Shown here piece after piece: positions 47,767-55,960 of a DNA stretch of 64,000 bases. Position 1 is the stretch's first letter, and each line of letters starts with the position of its first letter. The notes below the pieces were generated by a model. The model searched no databases. It was not told where the DNA came from and saw only the letters and a program-made list of their open reading frames with translations. This DNA comes from CAYMCO01 sp964388955 (GTDB lineage: Bacteria; Chloroflexota; Anaerolineae; Anaerolineales; E44-bin32). The stretch is from positions 274,539 to 338,538 of the forward strand of contig CAYMCO010000001.1 of the NCBI GenBank assembly GCA_964388955.1, given 5' to 3'. Position numbers and translations under genes: made by a program.

Positions 47767-48993
47767 TTATCCTTTCACCGAGCCGGCGAGCAGCCCTCGC
47801 ACGAAGAAGCGCTGCAGGCCAAAGAAGACCGCCATGGGGACGATAAACGACAGGAAGGCCGCGCCCGTCAGAATGCTCCAGTTCCCACCCCGGGGATCGA
47901 TCAGGTTCACGATCTGCACCGTCAACACCGGATGGCTGGTCAGGAAGATCTTGGCCACAAGAAAGTCGTTCCAGATCCAGATGAACTGGAAGATCCCCAG
48001 TGAGGCGATGGCGGGCACAGACAGCGGGATCGCCAGGTTCCAGAAGGCGGTCCAATGAGACGCCCCGTCTATATAGACGGATTCAAAAACCTCCCGGGGC
48101 AGGCCGCCAAGGAAATTGCGCATCAGGTAGATGGCGTATGGCAGGCCAAATCCGGTATGGAACAACCAGATTCCCAGGAAGGAATCCATGATGCCGAGGT
48201 TCGAGTAAAGCCGGGCGATGGGCACCAGCGCCATCTGCAGCGGAATGACCTGCAATCCCACGAGCAGAGAAAAGAGCCAGAAGCGCCCAGGGAAGTCCAT
48301 CCAGGCGAAAGCATAGGCGGCAAAGGCCGCAAACAGGATCGGCAGCAAGGTGGCGGGGATGGTGACGATAAAGGTGTTCAGGTACGCCCTACCCATGCCC
48401 TCCGGATTGAGGAAGTCGCTGGCGTTGCACTTGAACTGCGCCAGCGCGCTGGCCACCTGTTTCTGACAATCGGACAAGTAGTTCGTCGTGCCCTTATACC
48501 CCACGAGCGCGTCTGCGTAGTTGTTCAGTGTGAATCCCGACTGGCTGGCCGCCCCCGTGCCCGAAATCGTTTGCAGGTATTTCAGGATGGGCGCGAGCGT
48601 ATCCAGCGCCTGGTTCGCGTTCTGCGGCAGTTGCGGATCCTTGAGGTGGGGCTGGCCGTTGATGTCTTTCCGCAGCATGGCAAGCAAGCGATTCGAGCGT
48701 GGATACTGCGCGATCAGGTTTGGATCCGTCAGGTTCGCTGAGGAGATTTGATCGCCGTTCGCACCGTGACAGGAGGCGCAGTACTGATCATATTGTGCCT
48801 GGCCCTCGATGGTCCGCCCTTTGAAGACGTCAAACACCGTCCACCAGCCAGAGGTGCGAACCGCCTCCCGAGTGCGGAAGGAGGTCACGAATACTCCCAG
48901 CGTAGGGATGATCCACAAGAGACAGAGCACAATCACGGCGAAGTGCAGCGGCAGCCTGTTGAACAAACGATTAAGTCCCGAGAAGGGCTTCAT
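47767..48993 (-). CDS. MalG-type sugar permease with inserted cytochrome c domain
   Basis: About 408 residues, against about 280-300 for normal MalG-type permeases. Transmembrane helix 1 (LHFAVIVLCLLWIIPTLGV) and the conserved SFRTREAVRTSGWW are followed at about residues 60-145 by a c-type cytochrome-like segment: YDQYCASCHGANGD (heme Cys72, Cys75, His76), RLLAMLRKDINGQPHL and a closing helix TLAPILKYLQTIS. The permease resumes at FTLNNYADALVGYKG, with five further helices and the EAA loop ESVYIDGASHWTAFW. The insertion lies in the external loop, the correct side for heme attachment. A second Cys pair (176, 189) follows. The reading frame is continuous. The start overlaps the upstream permease stop (ATGA). 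Confidence 0.9.
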   Translation of the reverse strand: MKPFSGLNRLFNRLPLHFAVIVLCLLWIIPTLGVFVTSFRTREAVRTSGWWTVFDVFKGRTIEGQAQYDQYCASCHGANGDQISSANLTDPNLIAQYPRSNRLLAMLRKDINGQPHLKDPQLPQNANQALDTLAPILKYLQTISGTGAASQSGFTLNNYADALVGYKGTTNYLSDCQKQVASALAQFKCNASDFLNPEGMGRAYLNTFIVTIPATLLPILFAAFAAYAFAWMDFPGRFWLFSLLVGLQVIPLQMALVPIARLYSNLGIMDSFLGIWLFHTGFGLPYAIYLMRNFLGGLPREVFESVYIDGASHWTAFWNLAIPLSVPAIASLGIFQFIWIWNDFLVAKIFLTSHPVLTVQIVNLIDPRGGNWSILTGAAFLSFIVPMAVFFGLQRFFVRGLLAGSVKG

Positions 48994-49904
48994 CGCATTG
49001 CCTCCTGCTCCCGGAAGCGCCGCACGTTGATAATCATGATGGGGATGGTGAGAACCAATAGAAGCACCGCGATCGCGGTGGAGCGGCCGGTGTCCGTCAC
49101 GATGAGCTTGAACATCCGGTTGGCGATCACCTCGGTACCAAAATTGCCCCCCGTCATGACGAAGACGATATCGAAGATCTTCAGGATGATGATGATCAGG
49201 GTGGTGAACACGACGGTGACCGTGGGCAGAATCATGGGGATCATGACCCGCCAGAAGACCTGCCACTCGGTGGCGCCATCGACGCGCGCCGCCTCGAGCA
49301 CCTCAGTCGGCAGGCCCTTCAAGGCCGCGGAGAGGATGGTCATGCAGAACCCCGCCCACAGCCATATTCCCACCACCATCAGCGCGAAATCGTTGATGGG
49401 GAACGTGCTCAGCCAGGCGACAGGCTTGGCGCCCAATCCCACCAGGATGGCGTTGAGCAAGCCGATCTGCGGCCCGCCGCCGGCCTGTATGTCATAGATG
49501 AAGCGAAAGATCACGCTGGCGCCCACGAAAGAAATCGCCATCGGCATGAAGATCAGCGCTTTGGCCAGCGTCTCGTAGCGCACCCGGTCGGCGAGAACGG
49601 CGAAAAGCAGACCGATGCCCACGGTGACGGGCACCATGACCAGCAGCCAGAGCGCATTGTTGCGCAGCGCGCCGAGCATCTCCGGGTTGGTCAGGGCGTA
49701 GCGATAGTTCTCGAAGACTCCCCAACAGGGCTGACCCGCAAGGCAGTCCACGCTCGCCGGCTTGTCGCTTGTCCGATTTCGCAGGCTGAGCTGCGCGGTG
49801 TTGATCACCGGATAGACAATGAAAATGATGATTACCAACAGGGCTGGCAATACGTATAGCCAGGGCACCACCCTGCCCTGCTGCATGATCTTGGGCGCAG
49901 CCAT
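48990..49904 (-). CDS. MalF-type sugar ABC permease
   Basis: About 304 residues with six transmembrane helices: WLYVLPALLVIIIFIVYPV first, then the NNALWLLVMVPVTVGIGLLF and ALIFMPMAISFVGASVIFRF stretches, and the EAA loop EVLEAARVDGATEWQVFW. An external loop between helices 1 and 2 contains a Cys pair (DCLAGQPCW). ATG 49904 is preceded by ggaagg-aggg and fits family length; ATG 49913 is too close to that site. It pairs with the cytochrome-bearing permease downstream. Confidence 0.92.
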   Translation of the reverse strand: MAAPKIMQQGRVVPWLYVLPALLVIIIFIVYPVINTAQLSLRNRTSDKPASVDCLAGQPCWGVFENYRYALTNPEMLGALRNNALWLLVMVPVTVGIGLLFAVLADRVRYETLAKALIFMPMAISFVGASVIFRFIYDIQAGGGPQIGLLNAILVGLGAKPVAWLSTFPINDFALMVVGIWLWAGFCMTILSAALKGLPTEVLEAARVDGATEWQVFWRVMIPMILPTVTVVFTTLIIIILKIFDIVFVMTGGNFGTEVIANRMFKLIVTDTGRSTAIAVLLLVLTIPIMIINVRRFREQEAMR

Positions 49905-49987
49905 GAGACGCATCCCTCCTTCCGATAGCCATTCGAGATGGTGCTGGGGCTTTCGCCCCAGCACCATCGTTCGCCCAGCGTTTGCGA

Positions 49988-52357
49988 CTATTGACCCAGC
50001 GTTTGGGCCTGCGCCGCAGCCGCTTGTGCGAGTGCGGTGTCGATGTCGCCTCCCTGCACGACGCCGATGATCGCCGTCCACTCAGCCGACTGGAAGGGAT
50101 CACCCAGGGTGTCGCCAAGATCCGGCGTGAAGCCCGACGTTGTCGCCAGCGCCTCCGCCATCTTGGACAGCTGCGGGTCGGTGTACTTCCCTCTCGCCCA
50201 CTTGTTGGGGGAGAGCGAGAAGCCGGTCTTTGCCCATACGGACGCGCCATAGGGGCTGGTCAGATAGGTGACCAGAGCCTTCGCCGCTGCCGAGTCACTG
50301 AAGGCGAACATGTAGTCCGAGCCGCCCTGCAGACCCTGCGCGCCGGGGAAGCTGAAGAAGTCGAAGTCCGTCCCATACTGCAGGTCCGGATATTGCTTCA
50401 CGATTTCCCCTCCGGCGAAGCCGGACTGCTTGACCATCATGGCCTTCGGCGGATCGGAGAACACGTCATAGATGGCATTCAGGAAGGGGGTATTCACCGT
50501 TCCGGTGGCGCCACCCACGGTGTAGGTGTCGCTGGAGGCCCACTTCACGTATTGCTCGTAGGCTTGCTTCACCCCAGCGTCGTCGTATGACGTGGTGCCG
50601 TTGAGCAGATCCATCACATACTGCGGACCCTGGAAGGTCAACAGCAGGTCCTGGATGAAGTCGGAGCCAGTCCAGCCGGTCGCCGCACCGCTCTCGAAGC
50701 CCATGCTCCATGGGACATTGCCATCTGAGACCATCTGCTCCACCAGCGCGTTGAGCTCATCGAAGGTGGTGGGCACGGTGTAGCCGAAGGCGTCGAACTG
50801 AGCCGGGCTGTACCAGATGATGGTCTTGTCGTCGGCCTTGACAGGAACGGCCAGCCATTGGCCGTCCTTGGTGCCGAGATCGACCCAGAAGCTGGCGTAG
50901 TTGCCGGAATCGGCTCCCATGGTGTCCATGGGTGTGAGCTGGCTGGTGTAGAGATTCATGGGCGAAGTGCTCGGCCAGAACAAGACATCCGGCGGGGTGC
51001 TCTTCGCCTTGGTGTCCAGCACCGCCGCATCGCGGGTGGTCTCAGCCGTGATGTCCACTCCACAAGCTTCCACGAACGGTTGGAGGATGGTGTTGAAACT
51101 CTCCTCCTCGGCGCCCGACCATTGATACATCAGAGAGAGCGTGTCCCCCTGGGTCACTCCGGTGCAGTCGATTTGCGGCTGGAGCGCAAGGCCTTGCCGC
51201 TGCGCCGCAGCAACCGCCTGCAGCGCCGAATCGATGTTTCCACCCTGCACGACGTCGACAATCGCCTGCCATTCCGTCGTCCCGAAGGGAGCCGGGATGG
51301 TGTCGCCGAGGTCGGGGGTGAAGCCCGAGGTGTTGGCCAGGATGTCCGCCATCTTGGACAGCTGCGGATCCATGTAATGACCGGCGGCCAGCTTGTTCGG
51401 GGACAAAGCGAAGCCCGTCTCGGCCCATTTCTGGGCGCCCGCCTCACCCGTCAGGTATGCGATCATCGCCTGCGTCGCCGGTGAGTCGCTGAAAGCCATC
51501 ATGTAGTCCGCGCCGCCCTGCAGGCCCTGCGCGCCGGGGAAGCCGAAGAAGTCGAAATCCGTCCCGTACTGCAGGTCCGGATACTGCTTCACGATCTCCG
51601 ACCCAGCGAAGCCGGACTGCTTGACCATCATCGCCTTGGGCGGATCTGAGAACACATCGTAGATGGCGTTCAGGAAGGGGGTGTTCACCGTCCCGGTGGC
51701 GCCGCCCACGGTGTACTTGTCGCTGGAGGCCCACTTGACGTACTGCTCGTACGCCTGCTTCACGCCCGCGTCACCGTAGGACACGCTGCCGTCGATGATG
51801 CCCAGGACATAGTCCGGGCCCTGGAAGGTGAGCAGCAGGTCCTGGATGAAGTCGGAGCCGGTCCAGCCGGTCGCTGCTCCGCTCTCGAAGCCCATGCTCC
51901 AGGGGATGTTGCCATCTGAGACCATCTGCTCGACGAGCGCGTTCAGCTCGTCGAAGGTGGTCGGTACCGTGTAGCCAAAGGCGTCGAACTGAGCTGGGCT
52001 GTACCAGATGATGGACTTGACGTCCGCTTTCACCGGCACGGCCAACCACTTGCCCGCCACGCTGCCCAGGTCCACCCAGAAGCCGGCGTAGTTGGTCGCC
52101 TGGACGCCCAAGGCACCCATGTCCTGCAATTGGTCAGTGTACAGCAATGCAGGCGCGGTGGTGGGCCAGAACAGCAGGTCGGGCGGCGTGCTCTTGGCCT
52201 TGGTGTCCAGCACGGCCTCATCGCGGGTGGATTCGGCCGTGATCTCCACGCCGCAGGCATCCACAAAGGGCTGGATGATCGTGTTGAAGCTCTCCTCTTC
52301 CGCGCCGGACCACTGATACATGACCGAAAGGGTATCACCCGATGAAGCGCCCATACA
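49988..52357 (-). repeat. In-frame tandem duplication of 1191 bp
   Basis: Copy A runs from about 52357 down to 51167 and copy B from about 51166 to the stop. The central thirds are almost identical in protein (AVPVKAD..IIWYSP through SGFAG.EIVKQYPDLQYGT), while the N-terminal third and especially the C-terminal 90 residues differ more. This mosaic pattern points to duplication with continuing gene conversion or selection on the ligand cleft. Confidence 0.85.
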
Positions 52358-52519
52358 GTCGATCTGGGGCCCCATCACCTCCGTGGCCGGTGGGCTGGTG
52401 GGCTGAGGGGGCTGGGTGGGAGCCGACGTCGGCGCAGGTGTCGCCGCAGGGCCACAGCTCACGGCCAGCAGCGAGACGATCACCAACAACGGCAGTGACT
52501 TGATGATCTTGCTCTTCAT
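49988..52519 (-). CDS. Tandem two-domain sugar-binding lipoprotein
   Basis: About 843 residues from ATG 52519, preceded by ggaggaga. Lipoprotein signal peptide with lipobox LAVSC, then a Pro/Thr linker (PTSAPTQPPQPTSPP). Two complete family 1 extracellular solute-binding domains follow, each beginning QIDC and ending in VVQGG.ID.AL. Repeat period is exactly 397 codons. Each copy has IIWYSPAQFDAFGYTVPTTF, GWTGSDFIQDLL and a Cys pair likely to form a disulfide. Binding proteins of this family normally have one domain of about 400-450 residues. It delivers sugar to the permeases encoded downstream in the same operon. Confidence 0.92.
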   Translation of the reverse strand: MKSKIIKSLPLLVIVSLLAVSCGPAATPAPTSAPTQPPQPTSPPATEVMGPQIDCMGASSGDTLSVMYQWSGAEEESFNTIIQPFVDACGVEITAESTRDEAVLDTKAKSTPPDLLFWPTTAPALLYTDQLQDMGALGVQATNYAGFWVDLGSVAGKWLAVPVKADVKSIIWYSPAQFDAFGYTVPTTFDELNALVEQMVSDGNIPWSMGFESGAATGWTGSDFIQDLLLTFQGPDYVLGIIDGSVSYGDAGVKQAYEQYVKWASSDKYTVGGATGTVNTPFLNAIYDVFSDPPKAMMVKQSGFAGSEIVKQYPDLQYGTDFDFFGFPGAQGLQGGADYMMAFSDSPATQAMIAYLTGEAGAQKWAETGFALSPNKLAAGHYMDPQLSKMADILANTSGFTPDLGDTIPAPFGTTEWQAIVDVVQGGNIDSALQAVAAAQRQGLALQPQIDCTGVTQGDTLSLMYQWSGAEEESFNTILQPFVEACGVDITAETTRDAAVLDTKAKSTPPDVLFWPSTSPMNLYTSQLTPMDTMGADSGNYASFWVDLGTKDGQWLAVPVKADDKTIIWYSPAQFDAFGYTVPTTFDELNALVEQMVSDGNVPWSMGFESGAATGWTGSDFIQDLLLTFQGPQYVMDLLNGTTSYDDAGVKQAYEQYVKWASSDTYTVGGATGTVNTPFLNAIYDVFSDPPKAMMVKQSGFAGGEIVKQYPDLQYGTDFDFFSFPGAQGLQGGSDYMFAFSDSAAAKALVTYLTSPYGASVWAKTGFSLSPNKWARGKYTDPQLSKMAEALATTSGFTPDLGDTLGDPFQSAEWTAIIGVVQGGDIDTALAQAAAAQAQTLGQ

Positions 52520-52754
52520 GCTCTCCTCCATTCTGAGAGTTGGTGGGTTGTTCGTCGAGTTCCTTGGATTAGTGGAGATTGTCGGGTGGTTATCTTCTCT
52601 TCCTCCTTTCGGCGTGTTGTGTTCAAGTTGCCAGGGGCGAAGGAGCTATGGCTCTCTACCCCATTGGTCTTCTACCTTCCCGTCTTCAACGGCGCGCGCC
52701 GATGCGTAGCCAAAGGGGTGGGGACTATGGTTGGTAGGCTATGTTACGAAATTG

Positions 52755-52792
52755 CCGGCGCGAGGGTTCGTTTTGCGTTACGCTCGCGCCGG
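52755..52792. repeat. Perfect 10-bp inverted repeat upstream of the sugar operon
   Basis: Arms ccggcgcgag and ctcgcgccgg around an 18-base loop, about 235 bp before the binding-protein start and next to the LacI-like remnant. It could be an operator, or the terminator of the remnant gene. I found no convincing -35/-10 pair in the 52520-52754 leader. Confidence 0.55.
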
Positions 52793-52999
52793 ACCGGCCG
52801 GTTGGCCCCATGCCCATGATCCGCCTACCGCCTGCACGTTAAAGAAAACTCGCACCGGCTTGCCCCGCTATTCACTAAGGGAGCCGATGCGAAGTGGATC
52901 GCTGATGAGGTTGACGCTTCCATGTGGGATGCGCCGGCCAGGAGTCTCCGCAGCGAGCCATCCCCGTACGCGCAAACTGTAAACTGTCGTCCAGCATTA

Positions 53000-53202
53000 G
53001 ACAGGATCCCGCCCTGGCTGATCGCCAGATGCTTTTCAGAGGTACTCATGTAGTATTCGAGCTGCTTAGGCGCTTCTAGCGTCCTCTGGCGCGTTCTGCG
53101 CCTGCCCGGCACTTCGAGCAGGTCCTCGAGGAAGGAAGGGGTGGTGCTGGACGAAACCCCCGCTATCTCAGCGCCCTCATTCCGTGTCACGCGTCCCGCC
53201 AT
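53000..53202 (-). pseudogene. Remnant of a LacI-type DNA-binding domain
   Basis: The translated frame from ATG 53202 reads VTRNEGAEIAGVSSSTT ... TRQRTLEAPKQLEYY. This follows the LacI helix-turn-helix and hinge pattern (VT...A..AGVS.ST ... TR.R.L.A...L.Y), but the recognition helix is altered (TTPSFL) and about two residues are inserted before TRQR. No effector-binding domain follows in any frame that I recognise. LacI regulators usually sit beside sugar ABC operons on the same strand, as here. I infer a decayed regulator. Confidence 0.5.
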
Positions 53203-53821
53203 GCCCCTCACCGGCTGGCTATTGGCACGCGCGAGAGTAATTAAAACACCCGAGCCCAGTAGTGTCAAGCATGGATGTTCGCACCGGTGACACTGTCAAG
53301 TTGTGGGGACGCGGGGCAATAAGCCGAAGGCATCCGCCGTCCTTGAACACCGGATGCGGGCGGTTCACTACATGTTCCATGTTCCAGGTGGCCCTCTGTG
53401 CCGATGATGCAGAACCAGAAGGCTGTGAGAATCCGGGGGAACGGCGCCGTGCGGCCTCGTCATCCACTTGCATCCCGATCTCCCACGCTAGGGCGATGTC
53501 CCGATGAGCCTATCGAGACCGGGCTACATCACGGAGGCCATCAGCTTGCTGATGGCCGCGAGCGAAGCGAGCGGAGCGAATGGTGGGCGCAGGCGGATGC
53601 ACGCCCCCGGCCCCGGAGGGCTCTTCGCCCCTGCTGTCCTGCACGCAGGATCCTGCAATCCTGCATCCACTGTCGGCGACGAGGCTCTGGTTTCTCTTTG
53701 GCGCACGCTCTCGCAACTTGCGCACTCAATTCCCTCATCTGCCTTCGTTGGATGCCTGCCGATCTGCGGTCACCCCCCGTCCGTCCCCCAGGATAGGGCG
53801 GTTGTGGCGGCCGCCTGCGTC

Positions 53822-53850
53822 GTCCCGAGATCCTTCGCTTCGCTCAGGAC
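53822..53850. repeat. Dispersed repeat of the 'ttcgcttcgctcaggac' type
   Basis: The sequence cgagatccttcgcttcgctc, continuing aggacaggct, belongs by wording to a family of short repeats seen scattered in many environmental bacterial genomes. It lies outside any gene. Only one copy is in this window. Confidence 0.45.
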
Positions 53851-54044
53851 AGGCTCGCCCTCACGCAAGTCGCTCCGCTCCGGCGATGCGGAAGATCGAT
53901 GCGCGGGGGATCTCATGGCCTGCGCTGCGCTCCCCCTTTGTCGCGTTCGCCTGCAACCGACGGACGGCGCGTGGCTGGGTCCATGGCCCTTTGTCGCGCC
54001 CTGCGCCCCGCGCATACCGCAGCGCGCGTGGCGCATCCCGCACT

Positions 54045-54082
54045 GCGCATACCGCATTCCGCTTGACCACCGCTCTCGCTCC
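54045..54082 (-). repeat. 38-bp dispersed repeat, copy 1
   Basis: On the - strand it reads ggagcgagagcggtggtcaa and continues gcggaatg.ggtatgcgc. It matches 58352-58389 with one mismatch, in opposite orientation. Both copies run into an array of degenerate gtatgcgc-like units (54000-54045 here). Confidence 0.8.
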
Positions 54083-54808
54083 CCCAGGAGGCAATTGGCC
54101 TGCGCTATGGAGATTCCTCGGCGTATCGCCCTGTGCGTGCCAAATAGGGATGGCTATGCGCATTAAGGATCCGTCCGGGAAGGACAACACCCGCGGCTCC
54201 GTCACTCTTCGAAACCCTTCGTCGCCAGGCCCCGCCTGCAGGAAATACGCCGTGCCTAGGGGAGCGCCCCGGCCCGCCGCCGGCAAGAGGGCGACGAGCG
54301 AGGTCAGGGCTGCCATGGCCAGCAAACCCGCCACGACCGGCGATTTCACTGCAAGCCGGCGGATCGGGCTGTGTGCCCCACAGGTGATGGAGACTAACAC
54401 CTCTCGACCCGCTTCCGTCAACGGCGGTGGGAATCCGGCGGGCACACCGTTTCCGCCAATCGAATGGGGCGAAGACATCGTCGCATCACACGCCGCTTCG
54501 ACCCCCGCCGTGGCCGCGCTTCCAGTCAATACCGAGCGCTGATCCCGGAGAATCGTATCGGCGATTCGGGGCAAGACAACGCCGTTTATTCCCTCTTTCA
54601 AGAGCCGCCTCCGGCCTCGAGGGGCAGGCGCCCCTCGAAGCCGAATCGGCCGGCCGGGTTGCGCTGCGGTTGACAACCGGACGCCTCCCACGCATCATTA
54701 CATAAACTCGCAAGCGATCCCTACTGAGTTCTCACCGGTATTCGCTCATTCTGGGGCGCCTGGCGCAGTGCGCGTATGGGTCCCCACTGAAAGGTCGAAG
54801 GCAGCACC

Positions 54809-55849
54809 ATGAGCGCTCTGGCACAGAGCCCCAATCCGATCCGGCATCGACATGTCGAAGGGCTCAGGCGCGCCCTCGCGCCCGGCCCGGTCCTCATTCT
54901 GACGCATCACAATCCGGATCCCGATGCGCTGGCAGCAGGGGATGGGCTGGAATGGCTCATCCGGCAACGCTGGGGGTTTCCGCTGGAGAAGATCTACTCC
55001 GGTCTGGTATCACGCTCGGAGAATCTCGCCATGCTGTCCATCCTCACCCCGGGCTGGACGTCGCTCCCCTCCTTCGCCGAGCTGGAACCAACGGCGCGAA
55101 TCATATTGGTGGATACCCAACCGGGAGCGACAAACAACATACTTCCCGCGGAGCGCGTTCCTGCGGCCGTCTTCGATCATCATGACCCCTCCCCTTCAGC
55201 TCTTGCTCCGGTTCCATTTGTCGAGCTGCGGACGGAAGTCGGCTCTACAGCTACGATGGTCCACCAATATCTTGAGGCCGCAGGGCTGGATATCCCACCC
55301 CGTCTGGCTACCGCGCTGTTCTACGGCATCAAGACGGACACCAATGGGCTTACGCGCGGCAGTTCAATGGAGGATGAATACGCGTATCTGCATCTGGTCA
55401 GACTGATCGACCGGGCCGCGTTGGCTCAGGTGGAAAACGCACAGCGACCCCCTGTCTACTACCAGGAACTGGTCCGAGGGATCGAAGGGACGTCGGTGTA
55501 CGGATCGGCAGTGGTGCTCTTTCTTGGGGAGCTGCACCGACCGGATTTCACCGCTGACATGGCGGAGGAGTTGATCCGCCTCGAAGGCGCCCGCGCGGCA
55601 CTGTGCATGGGGCGGTTCCAGGACAAGCTCTACCTATCCATGCGGACCCTACCCCCGGACATACCCGCCGGCCGGCTGTTGGAGCGGGTGATTCACGGCT
55701 TCGGGCACTCGGGCGGCCATGGCGTGGTCGCCGGTGGCCAGGTGCCTCTTGGCGGCGCCGAGGCGTCCGGTATCGCCCAGAGACTGATCGATGGCTTTGT
55801 AAGGGCGTTGAACGAGGATCCGCGCTCCTCCAGGGCCCTGCTGGGCTGA
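54809..55849 (+). CDS. DHH/DHHA1-family phosphoesterase (NrnA-like)
   Basis: 346 residues. The metal-binding DHH-family motifs are THHNPDPDALA, LVDTQPG, FDHHDPSP and the C-terminal DHHA1 motif GFGHSGGHG. Family members hydrolyse short oligonucleotides, pApA or phosphoadenosine phosphate. Since the window encodes sulfotransferases, which release PAP, a role in PAP recycling is possible, but nanoRNase activity is equally likely. The start ATG has gaagg upstream. Confidence 0.9.
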   Translation: MSALAQSPNPIRHRHVEGLRRALAPGPVLILTHHNPDPDALAAGDGLEWLIRQRWGFPLEKIYSGLVSRSENLAMLSILTPGWTSLPSFAELEPTARIILVDTQPGATNNILPAERVPAAVFDHHDPSPSALAPVPFVELRTEVGSTATMVHQYLEAAGLDIPPRLATALFYGIKTDTNGLTRGSSMEDEYAYLHLVRLIDRAALAQVENAQRPPVYYQELVRGIEGTSVYGSAVVLFLGELHRPDFTADMAEELIRLEGARAALCMGRFQDKLYLSMRTLPPDIPAGRLLERVIHGFGHSGGHGVVAGGQVPLGGAEASGIAQRLIDGFVRALNEDPRSSRALLG

Positions 55850-55960
55850 CCAAGGCAATCCCATGTTGCCGCGCAACCCATTCCCACTGCGCCCGGCAAT
55901 GGTTCCTATCTCCCCCGGCCAACCCTTCGCTCCGGTCCGGACCAAGCCTCCCAGGCGCGG

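Larger units (their letters stand above)
53269..54808. other. Repeat-rich region without a convincing gene
   Basis: About 1.5 kb. Overlapping open frames on both strands have biased Ala/Arg/Pro composition. One short - strand segment (about 54250-54500) has a hydrophobic stretch (VVAGLLAMAALTSLVALL) and might encode a small membrane peptide, but it has no clear ribosome binding site. The region holds the two dispersed repeats listed separately. Confidence 0.5.

Noticed and set aside
53580..54542. + and - strand open frames in the repeat-rich region
   Set aside because: Built partly from dispersed repeats and biased Ala/Arg/Pro codons; no start signals.
54671..54705. TTGACA upstream of the DHH phosphoesterase gene
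   Set aside because: A perfect -35 word, but no acceptable -10 at 16-18 bases.
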